This document shows positions 1 through 9,138 of a stretch of DNA of 64,000 nt, piece after piece (positions within the stretch are counted from its first letter, which is position 1; each line of letters begins with the position of its first letter). Source of the DNA: G963555815 sp965249615 [NCBI: bacterium] (lineage in GTDB: Bacteria > UBA8248 > JACPRG01); NCBI GenBank assembly GCA_965249615.1, contig CBDFMI010000006.1:248001-312000 (forward strand), read 5' to 3'. Under the pieces are notes generated by a model. That model made no database searches. It was not told where the DNA came from and was given only the letters and a program-made list of their open reading frames with translations. A program made the translations under genes and the position numbers.

Positions 1-249
1 CCCCCGCGCCTCCAGGAACTGTTCAAGCTCTACAGAGATATCAAAATGGTCCTCAATGGCTCGTTTTCCCCGCCCCGTGATGAATACAATCTCCTGAATC
101 CCCGCGGCAATGGCCTCCTCAACCGCGTACTGGATGAGGGGCTTATCGACCAAGGGGAGCATCTCCTTGGGCGAGGCCTTGGTGACGGGAAGAAATCGGG
201 TCCCCAGCCCGGCTACCGGAAAGACAGCTTTTTTGACCTTACGAGACAT
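1..249 (-). CDS. galU: UTP--glucose-1-phosphate uridylyltransferase, N-terminal part
   Basis: The enzyme makes UDP-glucose from UTP and glucose-1-phosphate in the cytoplasm for envelope polysaccharides. The 83 visible residues begin at an ATG at 249 ([14 protein letters not shown]) and show the nucleotidyltransferase signature [19 protein letters not shown] followed by VDKPLIQY, both typical of GalU. The rest of the gene runs off the left edge of the window. It lies in the same broad neighbourhood as rfbD and a galE-like gene, which fits nucleotide-sugar metabolism. Family assignment is secure; only the C-terminus is missing. Confidence 0.93.
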   Translation of the reverse strand, partial: MSRKVKKAVFPVAGLGTRFLPVTKASPKEMLPLVDKPLIQYAVEEAIAAGIQEIVFITGRGKRAIEDHFDISVELEQFLEARG

Positions 250-483
250 TCCTATGACCCCATCGTCTAAATCGACCAAGGGGAGAAATCCGAAGGATGC
301 TTAGATATATATAAGGAAGTCAACTGGCTAATCTTTCACCCACTATACTGGCTCCTCGGGAATCCGTCAACACGGCCTCCGGCTTCACGAATCTTGTTCA
401 GCAGATAAATCAAGCCCCTGGTGAGGGGACGGACGAACCTTGTGAAGGGTAATCAGATGAGTCCCGGTCCCGCACATCAGGGC

Positions 484-1343
484 TCAAAAGCGAAAGCCTA
501 CTTGGACACCCACCTCCTCGGGACCCACAAGGGGGACGATGACGAACCGGCTGTTTCCCTCACCCCGGTGAAGCCTCTCCACGGCGTATCCCACAACGGT
601 CCCAAGGGCGGCGCCAAAGAAGGTGTCCGAAAGAAAGTGTTTGTCCTTCTGGAGACGGGAAAGGGCAACGAAACTGGCGGCCAGGTAGGCCGGAAGCCCT
701 GCCTTGTGGCCAAACCGACTGTCCAGCATGGCGGAAAAGGCGAAAGGCCTGAGGCGTGAGCTGAGGGAAAAGAGAGGGTGTTGCTGTTATTGGGCCGCTC
801 ACGTTGGGTGGTGACCTTTAGGATGGCGGTGGCCACCCCCGTTATGGAGAGACCCTCAATGAAGATCTCGCCCGATTTGGCCAGACCCCGGTGATCGAGG
901 GCTTCTCCCACCCCATAAGTGACCCCTGCAAGGCCAAAGAGAGTCGCCCCTTGGCCAAGCCAATCCCCCACCGTTCGGGCCGTCCGGCCGATGGGTCGCT
1001 CGTCTTGAAAGTAGTCCCGGATGTCGTTGTCCGAGGCCAGGAGAGCGCCGGTGGCTACGCCAGCGATGGCCAGAATGGCTAGGTTTCGACCGAAAAAGGA
1101 TTTTTGGGCGCCTTGCAGAAGGTGTCTTGGAAAGGTGTCGACGAAGTGGTCTCTCATCCTGATGGCGGGGCCGGGGCCGGGCCCAGGTGCCTCTTCGTTC
1201 TGGCTGAGCAAAAGCGGCTCGGCAAGGATGAGACGGGCTTGGGGCGTCGAGCCCTGGCGGACGACGAGGTCTTCTTCAAAGGCAAAGGTGGGGGAGGATG
1301 AGAAAAGCAGGATGACGGCCGCCGCCAGACCCACCCATGCCAT
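484..1343 (-). CDS. PAP2-family membrane-associated phosphatase, frameshifted
   Basis: PAP2 proteins remove phosphate from lipid phosphates such as undecaprenyl diphosphate or phosphatidic acid. All three family motifs are present: K-x6-RP at residues 176-184, PSAH at about 193-196 and SR-x5-H-x2-SD near the C-terminus. The first two are in one frame and the third is in another. Reading switches at about 742-749, where one base seems to be missing between ASG and FAFSAML. The N-terminus resembles a signal peptide (residues 1-21). A CTG at 1361, six codons upstream and nearer a GGAGG, would add a basic n-region (LRIFPK). The gene is either a pseudogene or hit by a sequencing indel. Confidence 0.82.
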
Positions 1344-1567
1344 CTTTGGGAATATGCGCAGGGGTTTTCCCTCCTCTGACGTGAAGTCGTCTAGGGTCTT
1401 TCTCTCAACCCCCTATTTTCCTTGAGGTTGCAAGGAAAATAAGCTTACAAGGTTCGAGGTTTTATACACCGTGTGAATCCTTTTGGAAAGAAACGGATCC
1501 AACACAATAGGACATTCTATAGGGTGTGCCGCCCGAAGGATGGGGGTAAAATAGAAGGCCATGGGGC

Positions 1568-2167
1568 GTGATGCTGAAGGAGGAGATCTCCGTCGAAACA
1601 TCAGAGGTCAGAGACGATGAGGTCCTGGAACGGTTTCGGCCGGGCGAGGTCGAGGTCTTCGACGAAGTGGTCCGCCGCTACCAGACCCCCCTCTATAACC
1701 TTCTCTATGGGATGTGCCGGGATGAGGACAAGGCCCGGGATCACCTTCAGGAGACCTTCCTTCGGGCCTTTCGAGGACTGAAGAATTTCAGGGGCGAGGC
1801 GAAGCTCGGGACCTGGCTTTCCCGGATCGCCGTGAACACCTTCCTGAAGCGCCGGGAGAGGGAACGTGAGGTGCCCGTCGATCCTTCAACGCTGGAGGAG
1901 TTCTGGCAGGATGTCGAAACACACCCGTATCCCCCGGACCCGGGTGAGCTCCTTTTGCAAAAGGAGGGGAGACAGAAAACCCTTGAAGCCATCGGCCGAT
2001 TGCCCGAAGAATATCGAGCGGTCCTCCTGCTTCGGGACCGCGAGGGGCACTCGGCCACGGAAGTAGCGGAGACCTTGGACCTCTCGGTGGCGGCCGTTAA
2101 ATCGCGCCTCCACCGGGCGAGGCTTTTCCTTCGAAAGGAGCTTCAGTCCTACCGTGGAACGGATTGA
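1568..2167 (+). CDS. ECF-type RNA polymerase sigma factor (sigma-70 family)
   Basis: A 199-residue sigma factor with only regions 2 and 4, the ECF layout. Region 2 (about residues 28-95) carries the DEDKARDHLQETFLRAF core-binding segment, and region 4 (about 140-195) holds a helix-turn-helix with LSVAAVKSRLHRAR. It should direct RNA polymerase to a stress or envelope regulon. Translation starts at GTG 1568 or the adjacent ATG 1571. The stop overlaps the next gene, which encodes a zinc-finger protein, the usual sigma/anti-sigma pairing. The regulon cannot be read from the sequence. Confidence 0.93.
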   Translation: MMLKEEISVETSEVRDDEVLERFRPGEVEVFDEVVRRYQTPLYNLLYGMCRDEDKARDHLQETFLRAFRGLKNFRGEAKLGTWLSRIAVNTFLKRREREREVPVDPSTLEEFWQDVETHPYPPDPGELLLQKEGRQKTLEAIGRLPEEYRAVLLLRDREGHSATEVAETLDLSVAAVKSRLHRARLFLRKELQSYRGTD

Positions 2168-2510
2168 GGGCGCCAGGAAAAAGATGGGCATGATTCGCAT
2201 GATCCTTCGAACGGTCTTTCCATTCACCCGAAAGCGGTCGGTGTCTTTCCACTGCAAAGACGCCTTCCCGCTCTTGTCCGAGTTTATGGATCGAGAGCTC
2301 GCCCCCCGCATCATGAAGCAGATGAAGGGGCACCTGGGTGACTGCTCAGCCTGCCAGGATCTCCTCGACTCCCTGGAGAAGGGCAAGAAAATCTGTCAAG
2401 AGGAACCCGATAGGCCCATCCCCGAGGAGACGTCCCAGGAGATCCTTCGGGGCCTTCGGGCGGAGTATGAGAAGGCCCGCCAGCAGCTCAGCGAGATAGA
2501 AAAAGACTAA
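2154..2510 (+). CDS. small zinc-finger anti-sigma-type protein
   Basis: A 118-residue protein that overlaps the sigma gene by 14 nt, so translation is probably coupled. Residues 33-70 match the zf-HC2 anti-sigma fold: HCKDAFPLLSEFMDREL followed by a HxxxCxxC element (HLGDCSAC). There is no clear membrane segment, so it would act as a soluble anti-sigma factor or a redox sensor. The C-terminal 40 residues are charged and probably helical. A later start (ATG 2184 or 2190) is possible. The role is inferred from the motif and from the overlap with the ECF sigma gene. Confidence 0.78.
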   Translation: MERIEGARKKMGMIRMILRTVFPFTRKRSVSFHCKDAFPLLSEFMDRELAPRIMKQMKGHLGDCSACQDLLDSLEKGKKICQEEPDRPIPEETSQEILRGLRAEYEKARQQLSEIEKD

Positions 2511-2517
2511 AGGGGCG

Positions 2518-3276
2518 TCACTTGTCTCGGAGGGCCTTGGTGAGGAAGGGTTTCAGATCCTTGCCGACCACGGTGTAGAGGAAGTTTCCCTCCTGCCAGA
2601 TGGCCACCTGGTTCCCCCGGGATTCCTCAAAGAAGACGGTCCGTCCCCCTATCTTCTTTCCTCCCCAGGTGGGTAGCCGAGTCCCCTTATGGTCAATGGT
2701 GAAGAGAGAGAGCCGTCCTGTCCCCCTTTGATAGAGGGTATGAGCGCACTCCTGGTCATTGAGGAGGCAGAGGCGTCCTCCGACAAGCTGGGCCTCACTC
2801 TTTGTGAAGGTCGGAAGGGCCACTTCAAAAGGCAGTCGTTTCTCGTATTGGGGAAGGAGGACGTCCTCTTTGACCGCCCGAAATTCAGGCGGGTCTTCTT
2901 TCGTGCCATACAACTGGTGACTCATGGCCGAGCTCTTGACGATCCTCCGAAGGTCCTGCCTCTCGAAAAGAACGAAGGTGCCGACCACGAGGACCAAAAT
3001 GGGGATGGCGGCGGCCACCTGCCAGGGGCGAGAGAAGCCGACCCAGCCTTCCCTCTGACGCCGGAGGGCCTTTTGGACAGAACGCTTGAAGGGGGCCGGG
3101 GCAGTGACAGAGCCCAGGTGGTCCCGAATAACCTCCCGTAAATCTATCTCTCTCGTCAGGATCCCCGCACAGGCCGGGCAGTCCTCCACATGACCCTGAA
3201 GAGAGAGGGCCGTTCGGGCGTCCATCTCTCCGTCAAGATACAGGGCAAAGAAGCCCCGGGCCTCGTGGCAGTCCAT
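2518..3276 (-). CDS. membrane-anchored zinc-finger anti-sigma factor-like protein
   Basis: A 252-residue protein started at ATG 3276, which has a strong AAGGAGG upstream; the longer upstream reading lacks this. Residues 1-40 form a zf-HC2 domain (MDCHEARGFF, then HVEDCPAC). A single transmembrane segment follows at about 85-105 (VAAAIPILVLVVGTFVLF), then a C-terminal domain of about 145 residues on the other side of the membrane. This is the topology of RsgI/RseA-like anti-sigma factors. It converges on the sigma operon with a 7-nt gap, so the locus has two zinc-finger partners on opposite strands. Which one binds the sigma factor cannot be told here. Confidence 0.82.
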   Translation of the reverse strand: MDCHEARGFFALYLDGEMDARTALSLQGHVEDCPACAGILTREIDLREVIRDHLGSVTAPAPFKRSVQKALRRQREGWVGFSRPWQVAAAIPILVLVVGTFVLFERQDLRRIVKSSAMSHQLYGTKEDPPEFRAVKEDVLLPQYEKRLPFEVALPTFTKSEAQLVGGRLCLLNDQECAHTLYQRGTGRLSLFTIDHKGTRLPTWGGKKIGGRTVFFEESRGNQVAIWQEGNFLYTVVGKDLKPFLTKALRDK

Positions 3277-3537
3277 GAAACTTCCCCTCCTTAGGAGAAG
3301 AGAGCGCGCCCTCTCCCGTCCTTCTAAACAGCCCCAGGCCATGGAAAATTCCCCTTGATCGGAGTTGCTTTGTCAACGCCGCCCCGGTGCAGCCGGGCCC
3401 CCCCATTTTGAGGAGACCGGGTCTCCCGGACCCGCCTAATCTCTGGAGCAGGCAGGTCTACATTCTACTGTGTCAGGATCAAGTCTCGCCGTCAACGTTG
3501 GATTTTCAATTCGTTAAGCTATCAAAATGACCACCAA

Positions 3538-4945
3538 TTACTCGGACGCATTCCGTAGATGGTGTTGGCATTTGGCGTCCCAGTGGGGTGGAACGGTTGA
3601 ATTGTCCAAGCTCCGAGAGCGGACCATTTCCCACTCCAGCACCAATCCCGCGTCCGATTTAAATCGCACTTTGGCTATTAATTCCAAACCCGAAGCTTCC
3701 GGCTCTCCGAACTGAATCGGAGCGCCGAATGTAGAGATCAGGGCATCCACCGCAACTTCGTCCAGCTGTTCACACGGCGCCCACAGGTTCGCGATGCCCA
3801 TGGCGCCCTCGTAGGTCTCTATGCGATTGAATTCAAAACGGTAAAATGCGTCCTCTTGAAAGTACTGCTTTCCCTGAAATTCTTTCCCAAACAGCTCCGC
3901 TGAGTATACGAGGAACGTCCCAAACTCCGGGGAAAAGTCAAACTTCCCCTTCCCACCCAGTCCCCTTCGCGCGTCCTGCATCGATTGCCCGATCCTGAGC
4001 GGCGCGAGAATGCTGGCCAAGCCAGCGCCAGACAGCACGGGAGCGCTTTCTTCGACCGCCGCCAGGGGGGGATTCGGTGACGGGACCCTCCACCTCAGCG
4101 ACCTCCACAACCGTCCCCTCGAGGATCCGGCTCCCCTTGATGATCAGCCGGGACCGCTTGGCAAAATTGGACAGGCCGGCACCCGGGGCGGTCCCACCCG
4201 CAAAGTGAAGGCCCACGAAATGACCGTTTTCTTCGGAAAAGACCGGCGCGCCGGAGCTCCCCGGCAGCGTATCGCAAAGATGGAGGACGTTATTACCGGA
4301 AAGGGCCTTCGGGGTCCTTGCCCGGCAGCCTCCCCGCGTCACATGTTTCGGCAAGCCCGCTGGATGGTGAATCACGAGCAGGGCTTCGCCCGGACTAGGG
4401 TCCCGGAATCGCAGGGCCACCTTGCCAAACTGGGCAGCCGGATCCCCCTCCACCCGAAGGATTGAGTAATCCAGCTCCCGGTTCTCCTCCACGGGTGTGA
4501 TGTCGACGGAATACCGGACGGTTGACCCCGGGTCATCCACTTCGAGGTAGTTCATCAGCAAACTCGCTTGCGCAGGCGGAGAAGGATGGTTACCGGGCAA
4601 ACAGTGGGCGTTGGTGATGACGTGGTCCTTAGAAACCACGGAGGCTGTGCAAAACGTCATCCGGCCGTTGGCCAGGAGAATATCCAGCCGGCCCACTGGC
4701 CTCCCCAACCTTTGAAACCGAGACGCCTTGTTGTACGTCGAGAGCAACTCGTAGTTCGGATTGTCGGCGAGAACCGCTTCCAAGTTGACGGAGGATTGAG
4801 GTAGGGTCAGGTTCGCGTTGCCATACTGGCTCCCGTCCAGGTACATCTCCTCCTGGGCATGGGCCACGGTAATAAAGAAAATTGTCAGGAGAAACAGGGT
4901 AAAACGGCTGAGGAGTGATATGTCCGCGACACGCATCCTGAACAT
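3538..4945 (-). CDS. secreted trypsin-like serine protease with extra C-terminal domain, frameshifted
   Basis: The N-terminus is a signal peptide (about residues 1-30, ending AHAQ). A chymotrypsin-fold protease domain follows with the full triad: His in TNAHC, Asp in ELDYSIL and Ser in LPGSSGAPVF. The frame then breaks at a run of seven G on the + strand (4065-4071). With six G, the protein continues into a domain of about 180 residues (SILAPLRIGQSMQDARRGLG and onward) that I do not recognise. The product should be exported and cleave proteins in the envelope or outside the cell. The homopolymer break suggests a sequencing indel, though a real truncation cannot be excluded. Confidence 0.8.
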
Positions 4946-4999
4946 GTCCGCTCACCCTATGCTTTGCAAGCGCCCTCTAAGACGACGTGCAAGTTCAGA

Positions 5000-5160
5000 A
5001 CCTCAGGCTATGAACAGAACAAGTCCAAAACATATAATTACAGAACATATAACTATAAACTATAAAATAAAGAATATAATCCTTAATAGGGAACACACAA
5101 GCGTGATGTTTTTGAGAAAACCCATTTTGAATCAATATGTTAACGTGACATTAAGGGGCG
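5000..5160. other. AT-rich intergenic island
   Basis: About 160 bp between the divergent protease gene and rfbD is strikingly AT-rich (repeated ATATAA, ACTATAAA and AAATAAAG words) in an otherwise G+C-rich window. It probably holds the promoters of one or both genes; several TATAAT-like hexamers occur, so no single promoter can be picked. Confidence 0.5.
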
Positions 5161-5177
5161 TGAAAATCACCCCTTAA
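5151..5177. promoter_or_regulatory. inverted repeat before rfbD
   Basis: TTAAGGGG and CCCCTTAA arms, extended by TGA/TCA with a two-base bulge, form an 11-bp stem with a three-base loop. It ends 13 nt before the rfbD start. No T-run follows it, so an operator or an mRNA structure affecting initiation is more likely than a terminator. Confidence 0.4.
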
Positions 5178-5190
5178 GGGGACCTGAGGG

Positions 5191-6072
5191 TTGGGCGAAA
5201 GGACTTTGAAAAGGGGACCCATCGCGCTCATCGGCGCCGGAGGCCAGCTCGGCCAGGACCTCCAAAAGCTCCTGCCCAAAGAGTCTCTCCACGCTTTTCG
5301 CCGTCCTGAACTCGATGTCCTCGACTTCGCCCGGGTGAGAGAGATCCTCGTCCGGCTTTCTCCCTCCATCGTCATCAACACGACCGCCTTCAACCGGCTG
5401 GATGACTGCGAGAGGGAGGTGGCCTCGGCCTTTTCAGTGAATGCCTTTGCCGTTAGAAATCTCGCCGAGGTCTGCCGAGAGCTCGGCCGTCCCCTTGTCC
5501 ACTTCAGCACCGATTACGTCTTCGACGGCCTGAAAGGAACCCCCTACCTGGAGGGAGACCCCCCCCTTCCCCTCAGCGTCTACGGGGCCAGCAAGCTTCT
5601 CGGGGAGTCCTTGATACGGGCCACTTGGGAGCAACATTTCATCGTCCGGACGTCGGCCCTCTTTGGCGTCTCAGGCTCAAGTGGAAAGGGGGGCAACTTC
5701 GTCGAGACCATGCTCCGCCTGGCGAGAGACAAAAAACCCATCCGCGTGGTCTCGGACCAGGTGACCTCTCCCACCTTCACCGGAGACCTGGCGGCCGCCG
5801 CGCTAAAATTTGTTGAGGGGATCCCGTTCGGGACCTACCACCTCACGAACAGCGGCTCGGCTTCCTGGTTCGACTTCGCTCAGGCCATTTTTAAATCCTC
5901 AGGCCTCTCACCTGACCTCTCCCCCACATCTAGCAAAGATTTTGGGGCCCCGGCTCGCCGGCCCGCCTATTCGGTCCTGGAGAACCAAAAATGGAAGACC
6001 CTCGGCTTTGAGCCTTTAGCGCCGTGGGAAGAGGGGCTGAAGAGGTATTTAGAGCAGAGGGGCGCAGGATAG
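5191..6072 (+). CDS. rfbD: dTDP-4-dehydrorhamnose reductase
   Basis: This enzyme performs the last step of dTDP-L-rhamnose synthesis, reducing dTDP-4-keto-L-rhamnose. The 293-residue protein has an N-terminal Rossmann motif (IGAGGQLGQDL), the STDYVFDG segment and a YGASKLLGE catalytic Tyr-Lys pair, all typical of RfbD/RmlD. Start is TTG at 5191 or TTG at 5206, neither with an ideal ribosome site. It stands alone on this strand and converges on a galE-like gene; rfbA, rfbB and rfbC are not in the window. Confidence 0.9.
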   Translation: MGERTLKRGPIALIGAGGQLGQDLQKLLPKESLHAFRRPELDVLDFARVREILVRLSPSIVINTTAFNRLDDCEREVASAFSVNAFAVRNLAEVCRELGRPLVHFSTDYVFDGLKGTPYLEGDPPLPLSVYGASKLLGESLIRATWEQHFIVRTSALFGVSGSSGKGGNFVETMLRLARDKKPIRVVSDQVTSPTFTGDLAAAALKFVEGIPFGTYHLTNSGSASWFDFAQAIFKSSGLSPDLSPTSSKDFGAPARRPAYSVLENQKWKTLGFEPLAPWEEGLKRYLEQRGAG

Positions 6073-6100
6073 ATTGATGGGTGACTAAGGAACTGATCCG

Positions 6101-7030
6101 CTATTCTTGAAGGGACTTGAAATAAGAAGCCGTTTTCCGAACCCCGTCCTGGAAGGGAGTGAGAGGTTTCCAGTCGAGCACTTTTTGTGCCCTCTGGGCA
6201 TCGAGACAAATCCGGCTGACCTCACCCGGCCTCGGCTCCCCGAAGGCAGGCTCCAAATCGACCCCAATGGCTTCTCGGGCGGCCTTAAAAACCTCTAGGT
6301 CACTTATCTCGCTTCCCCAGCCCAGATTAAAAGCCTCCATCTCCCCTTTCGGGCCAAGGGCCTGGAGATTCGCCCGGACGATGTCCTCCACGTAGACGTA
6401 GTCCCGAGTCTTCGTTCCGTCCCCAAAGATGGTGGGCCGCTCACCCGAAAGCATCTGGCGACAGAAGATGGCCACCACCCCCGCCTCACCGCCGGGGTCT
6501 TGTCTTGGGCCGTAGACGTTGGGATAGCGAAGGACCGTAAACCGAAGCCCGAAGAGCTGGCCGTAGAGGGAGAGATAGGGTTCAACGGCATATTTGGAGG
6601 CCCCGTAGGGGGAGAGAGGGCGGACGGGATGATCTTCCCGGACGGGGAGGGCGTCGGGCTCACCGTAGATGGCCCCTCCAGAGGAGATATAGATGACCTT
6701 CGGAACCCCATGTCGGCGCGAGAGCTCGAGGAGATGGAGAGAGCCCAGGATATTCACCCGGGCGTCGAAGAGGGGGTCTTCGACCGCCCCTCGGACATCC
6801 ACCCTGGCGGCATGATGGTTCACAATCTCAGGCTGCTTCTCTCTGAAGATCTTTTCCAACGACTTGAAATCTAAGAGGTCGATCTGATGAAACTGGGCCC
6901 GGGGGTTTAAATGGGTCTTCTGCCCATGGGAGAGGTCGTCGACGACGCTCACCTCGTGTCCTTCGGCCAGATAGCCGTCCACCACGTGAGAGCCGATGAA
7001 CCCGGCCCCTCCCGTGACTAGGATCCGCAT
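6101..7030 (-). CDS. NAD-dependent nucleotide-sugar epimerase (UDP-glucose 4-epimerase-like)
   Basis: A 309-residue extended SDR enzyme that probably interconverts UDP-sugars such as UDP-glucose and UDP-galactose. It opens with the NAD-binding motif VTGGAGFIGSH, and has SSGGAIYG and the YGASK catalytic Tyr-Lys. A GDGTKTRDYVYVEDI stretch is typical of the GalE/WcaG group. Start ATG 7030 is chosen because it has GGGAGGGG just upstream and begins directly before the Rossmann strand. Exact substrate is uncertain. It may serve the same surface polysaccharide pathway as galU and rfbD. Confidence 0.87.
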   Translation of the reverse strand: MRILVTGGAGFIGSHVVDGYLAEGHEVSVVDDLSHGQKTHLNPRAQFHQIDLLDFKSLEKIFREKQPEIVNHHAARVDVRGAVEDPLFDARVNILGSLHLLELSRRHGVPKVIYISSGGAIYGEPDALPVREDHPVRPLSPYGASKYAVEPYLSLYGQLFGLRFTVLRYPNVYGPRQDPGGEAGVVAIFCRQMLSGERPTIFGDGTKTRDYVYVEDIVRANLQALGPKGEMEAFNLGWGSEISDLEVFKAAREAIGVDLEPAFGEPRPGEVSRICLDAQRAQKVLDWKPLTPFQDGVRKTASYFKSLQE

Positions 7031-7241
7031 GGCCCCTCCCCAGGAATGGACGTCCAAACAGGATCAGAGATCCGGCGGAGAATAACACGGCCTTGACGGC
7101 GAAGGGGTCAATTTTTCCTTGGATGGGGGGCTGTTCTCAGGGAAGCGCAATCCCTGAACTACCCCCAAAAAAGGCGAAGATTGCGGTCAGTGCCCAGGTC
7201 TCAGCAGCAACAGCATCTCTTTCAGGCAGAAGCATAAAAAC

Positions 7242-8691
7242 TCACCCCTTTACGCATCCAATGGGCCGAAGGCGGGCCACCTTAGCCGCAATCCCGGCCC
7301 GGTCCACCACATCCACCACGTCGGCCACATCCTCGTAGGCCTCTGGCATCTCTTCCGCCACGGTCGCCCGCCCCGAGGCCATCACGATGACCCCTCGGTC
7401 CTCCAGCTCCTGATGCAGGTTTCTTCCCCTGGCGGCCCTCTTGGCGGCGTGGCGGCTCATCCTCCTTCCGGCCCCGTGGCACGTGCTCCCCGAAACACTC
7501 GGCCATGGAGCCCGCCGTCCCCGCCAGGACGAAGGAGTAGCGCCCCATATCGCCGGGGATGAGGACGGGCTGGCCCACCGCGCGGTAGTCCTCCGGGATC
7601 TCGCTGTGTCCCGGGGGGAAGGCCCGGGTGGCCCCCTTGCGGTGAACGGCAAGACGGCGGGGCTTTCCGCCCACCTGGTGCTCTTCCTCCTTGATGATGT
7701 TGTGGGCCACGTCATAGAGGGTGATCATCCCCAGATCCCGAGGAGAAATTTGGAGGGTTTCAAGGAAGGCCTTCTCGACCGCCCCCCGGATGCACTGTCG
7801 GTTTGCAAAGGCGAAGTTGGCGGCAGCCCGCATGGCCCCCAGATAATTCTGCCCCTCCCGGGAGCTGAAAGGCGCGCAGGCGAGCTGACGGTCAGGGAGC
7901 CGGATGTCGTACTTCGTCATGACCCTCTCCATAAGGGCCAGATAGTCCGTGCACACCTGGTGCCCAAAACCCCTTGAGCCCGTGTGGATCATGACGACGA
8001 TCCCCCCCGGGAAGAGGCCGAAGGCGTCTCCCATCCGATCGTCGTAGACGGTATCGACCATCTGGATCTCCAGGAAGTGATTTCCGGACCCGAGGGTCCC
8101 CACCTGGCGCCGGCCGCGCTCAAGGGCTTTTTGGCTCACCTGATCGGGGTCCGCACCTGGGAGGGCTCCCTCAGACTCGATATGGGGGAGATCCGCTGAG
8201 CTTCCATAGCCCTGCTCGGCGGCCCATCTCGCCCCTTTCGTGAGGACGCCCGTCATGTCAGCCGGGCCAAGTTTCAGGTCGTGTCTAGAGCCCACCCCTG
8301 CCGGGACCCCGTGATAGAGGGCCTGCACAAGGTCCCTTAGGCGTTTCCTCACATCGTCCACGTGAAGATGAGTTCGAAGGAGCCTAACCCCGCAGTTGAT
8401 GTCAAAGCCGACCCCTCCGGGGCTCACGACCCCCTCCCCGCCCACATCGGTCGCCACCACCCCTCCGATGGGGAGCCCGTAGCCGAAGTGGATGTCCGGC
8501 ATGGCAATAGAGGCCTCGACGATCCCCGGCAACGTCGCCCCATTGGCGACCTGCTCCAGACACCGGTCCTTCAAGATGCCTTTGAGCATCTTCTCGTTGG
8601 CGTAGACCCGCCCCGGGACCCTCATCCCCGGCTTATAACCCTCGGGGATCTCGTAGCGATAATCGTCCAACTTGACGATGGGGACTTCCAT
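7242..8691 (-). CDS. rtcB: RNA-splicing ligase RtcB, frameshifted near the C-terminus
   Basis: RtcB joins RNA ends bearing 2',3'-cyclic phosphate or 3'-phosphate to 5'-OH ends, using GTP and Mn2+. Family landmarks are present: MPDIHFGYGLPIGGV, the VGFDINCGVRLL metal-binding segment and HTGSRGFGHQVC. The C-terminal region (STCHGAGRRMSR ... LRPIGCVKG) lies in another frame. The shift is at a run of four C on the + strand (7488-7491) where three would keep the frame. With that correction the protein is of full family length (about 480 aa). It follows an archease gene by 13 nt, the classic RtcB partner. A sequencing indel is the likely cause. Confidence 0.92.
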
Positions 8692-8704
8692 TTCTTCCTT
8701 TCCC

Positions 8705-9131
8705 CTAGACGTCCACCAGGACGTAGGCCCGCCAGCCTTGCGATGCAAACCTGTTCAAGGGCCAGGTCGTGGTAGGTCGCGGCCTTGACCTCGGTGAGAA
8801 GGGCATGGCGTTCTGGGTTCACCTTTTCCCCCAGAAGCTCCGCTTTAATCTCCGTGTCCGTCATCTGACTGATCCGAACCTTGCAAGCGAAAAACTGATT
8901 CGCCTCGTGGAGATAAATGAGCTCGTTCACCCAGTTCACGAGGAGGGCCTCCCGGCTCGGGGCCTCAACCGCTGCCTCCAGTGTCTCCCTGGGCCGCACA
9001 GTCTCCAGGTCGCACATGATACTGAAGAGGCCAAGGCCGAGCTGGGCAAAAAGCTCCTTCAGCGTCCCCCCGAAAGCCTCAATGGCAAGATCGGCCGTCG
9101 TGGGCACAATGGAGAACCGGTTCACAGACAA
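8705..9131 (-). CDS. archease, activator of RtcB, frameshifted near its end
   Basis: Archease speeds guanylylation of RtcB and allows multiple turnover. The small protein shows the family opening (RFSIVPTTADLAIEAFG), the middle NELIYLHEANQFF and the KAATYHDL motif near the end. The last 15 residues (WRAYVLVDV and stop at 8705) are in a different frame, with a one-base shift at about 8749-8756. Start is TTG 9131 or GTG 9125; neither has a strong ribosome site. The gene sits between tonB (8 nt upstream) and rtcB (13 nt downstream) and is clearly co-transcribed with rtcB. Confidence 0.85.
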
Positions 9132-9138
9132 GAGTGTT

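Noticed and set aside
7132-7160. Hairpin downstream of rtcB as a terminator
   Set aside because: The stem (TCAGGGA/TCCCTGA) has no T-run on the minus strand; too weak to call.
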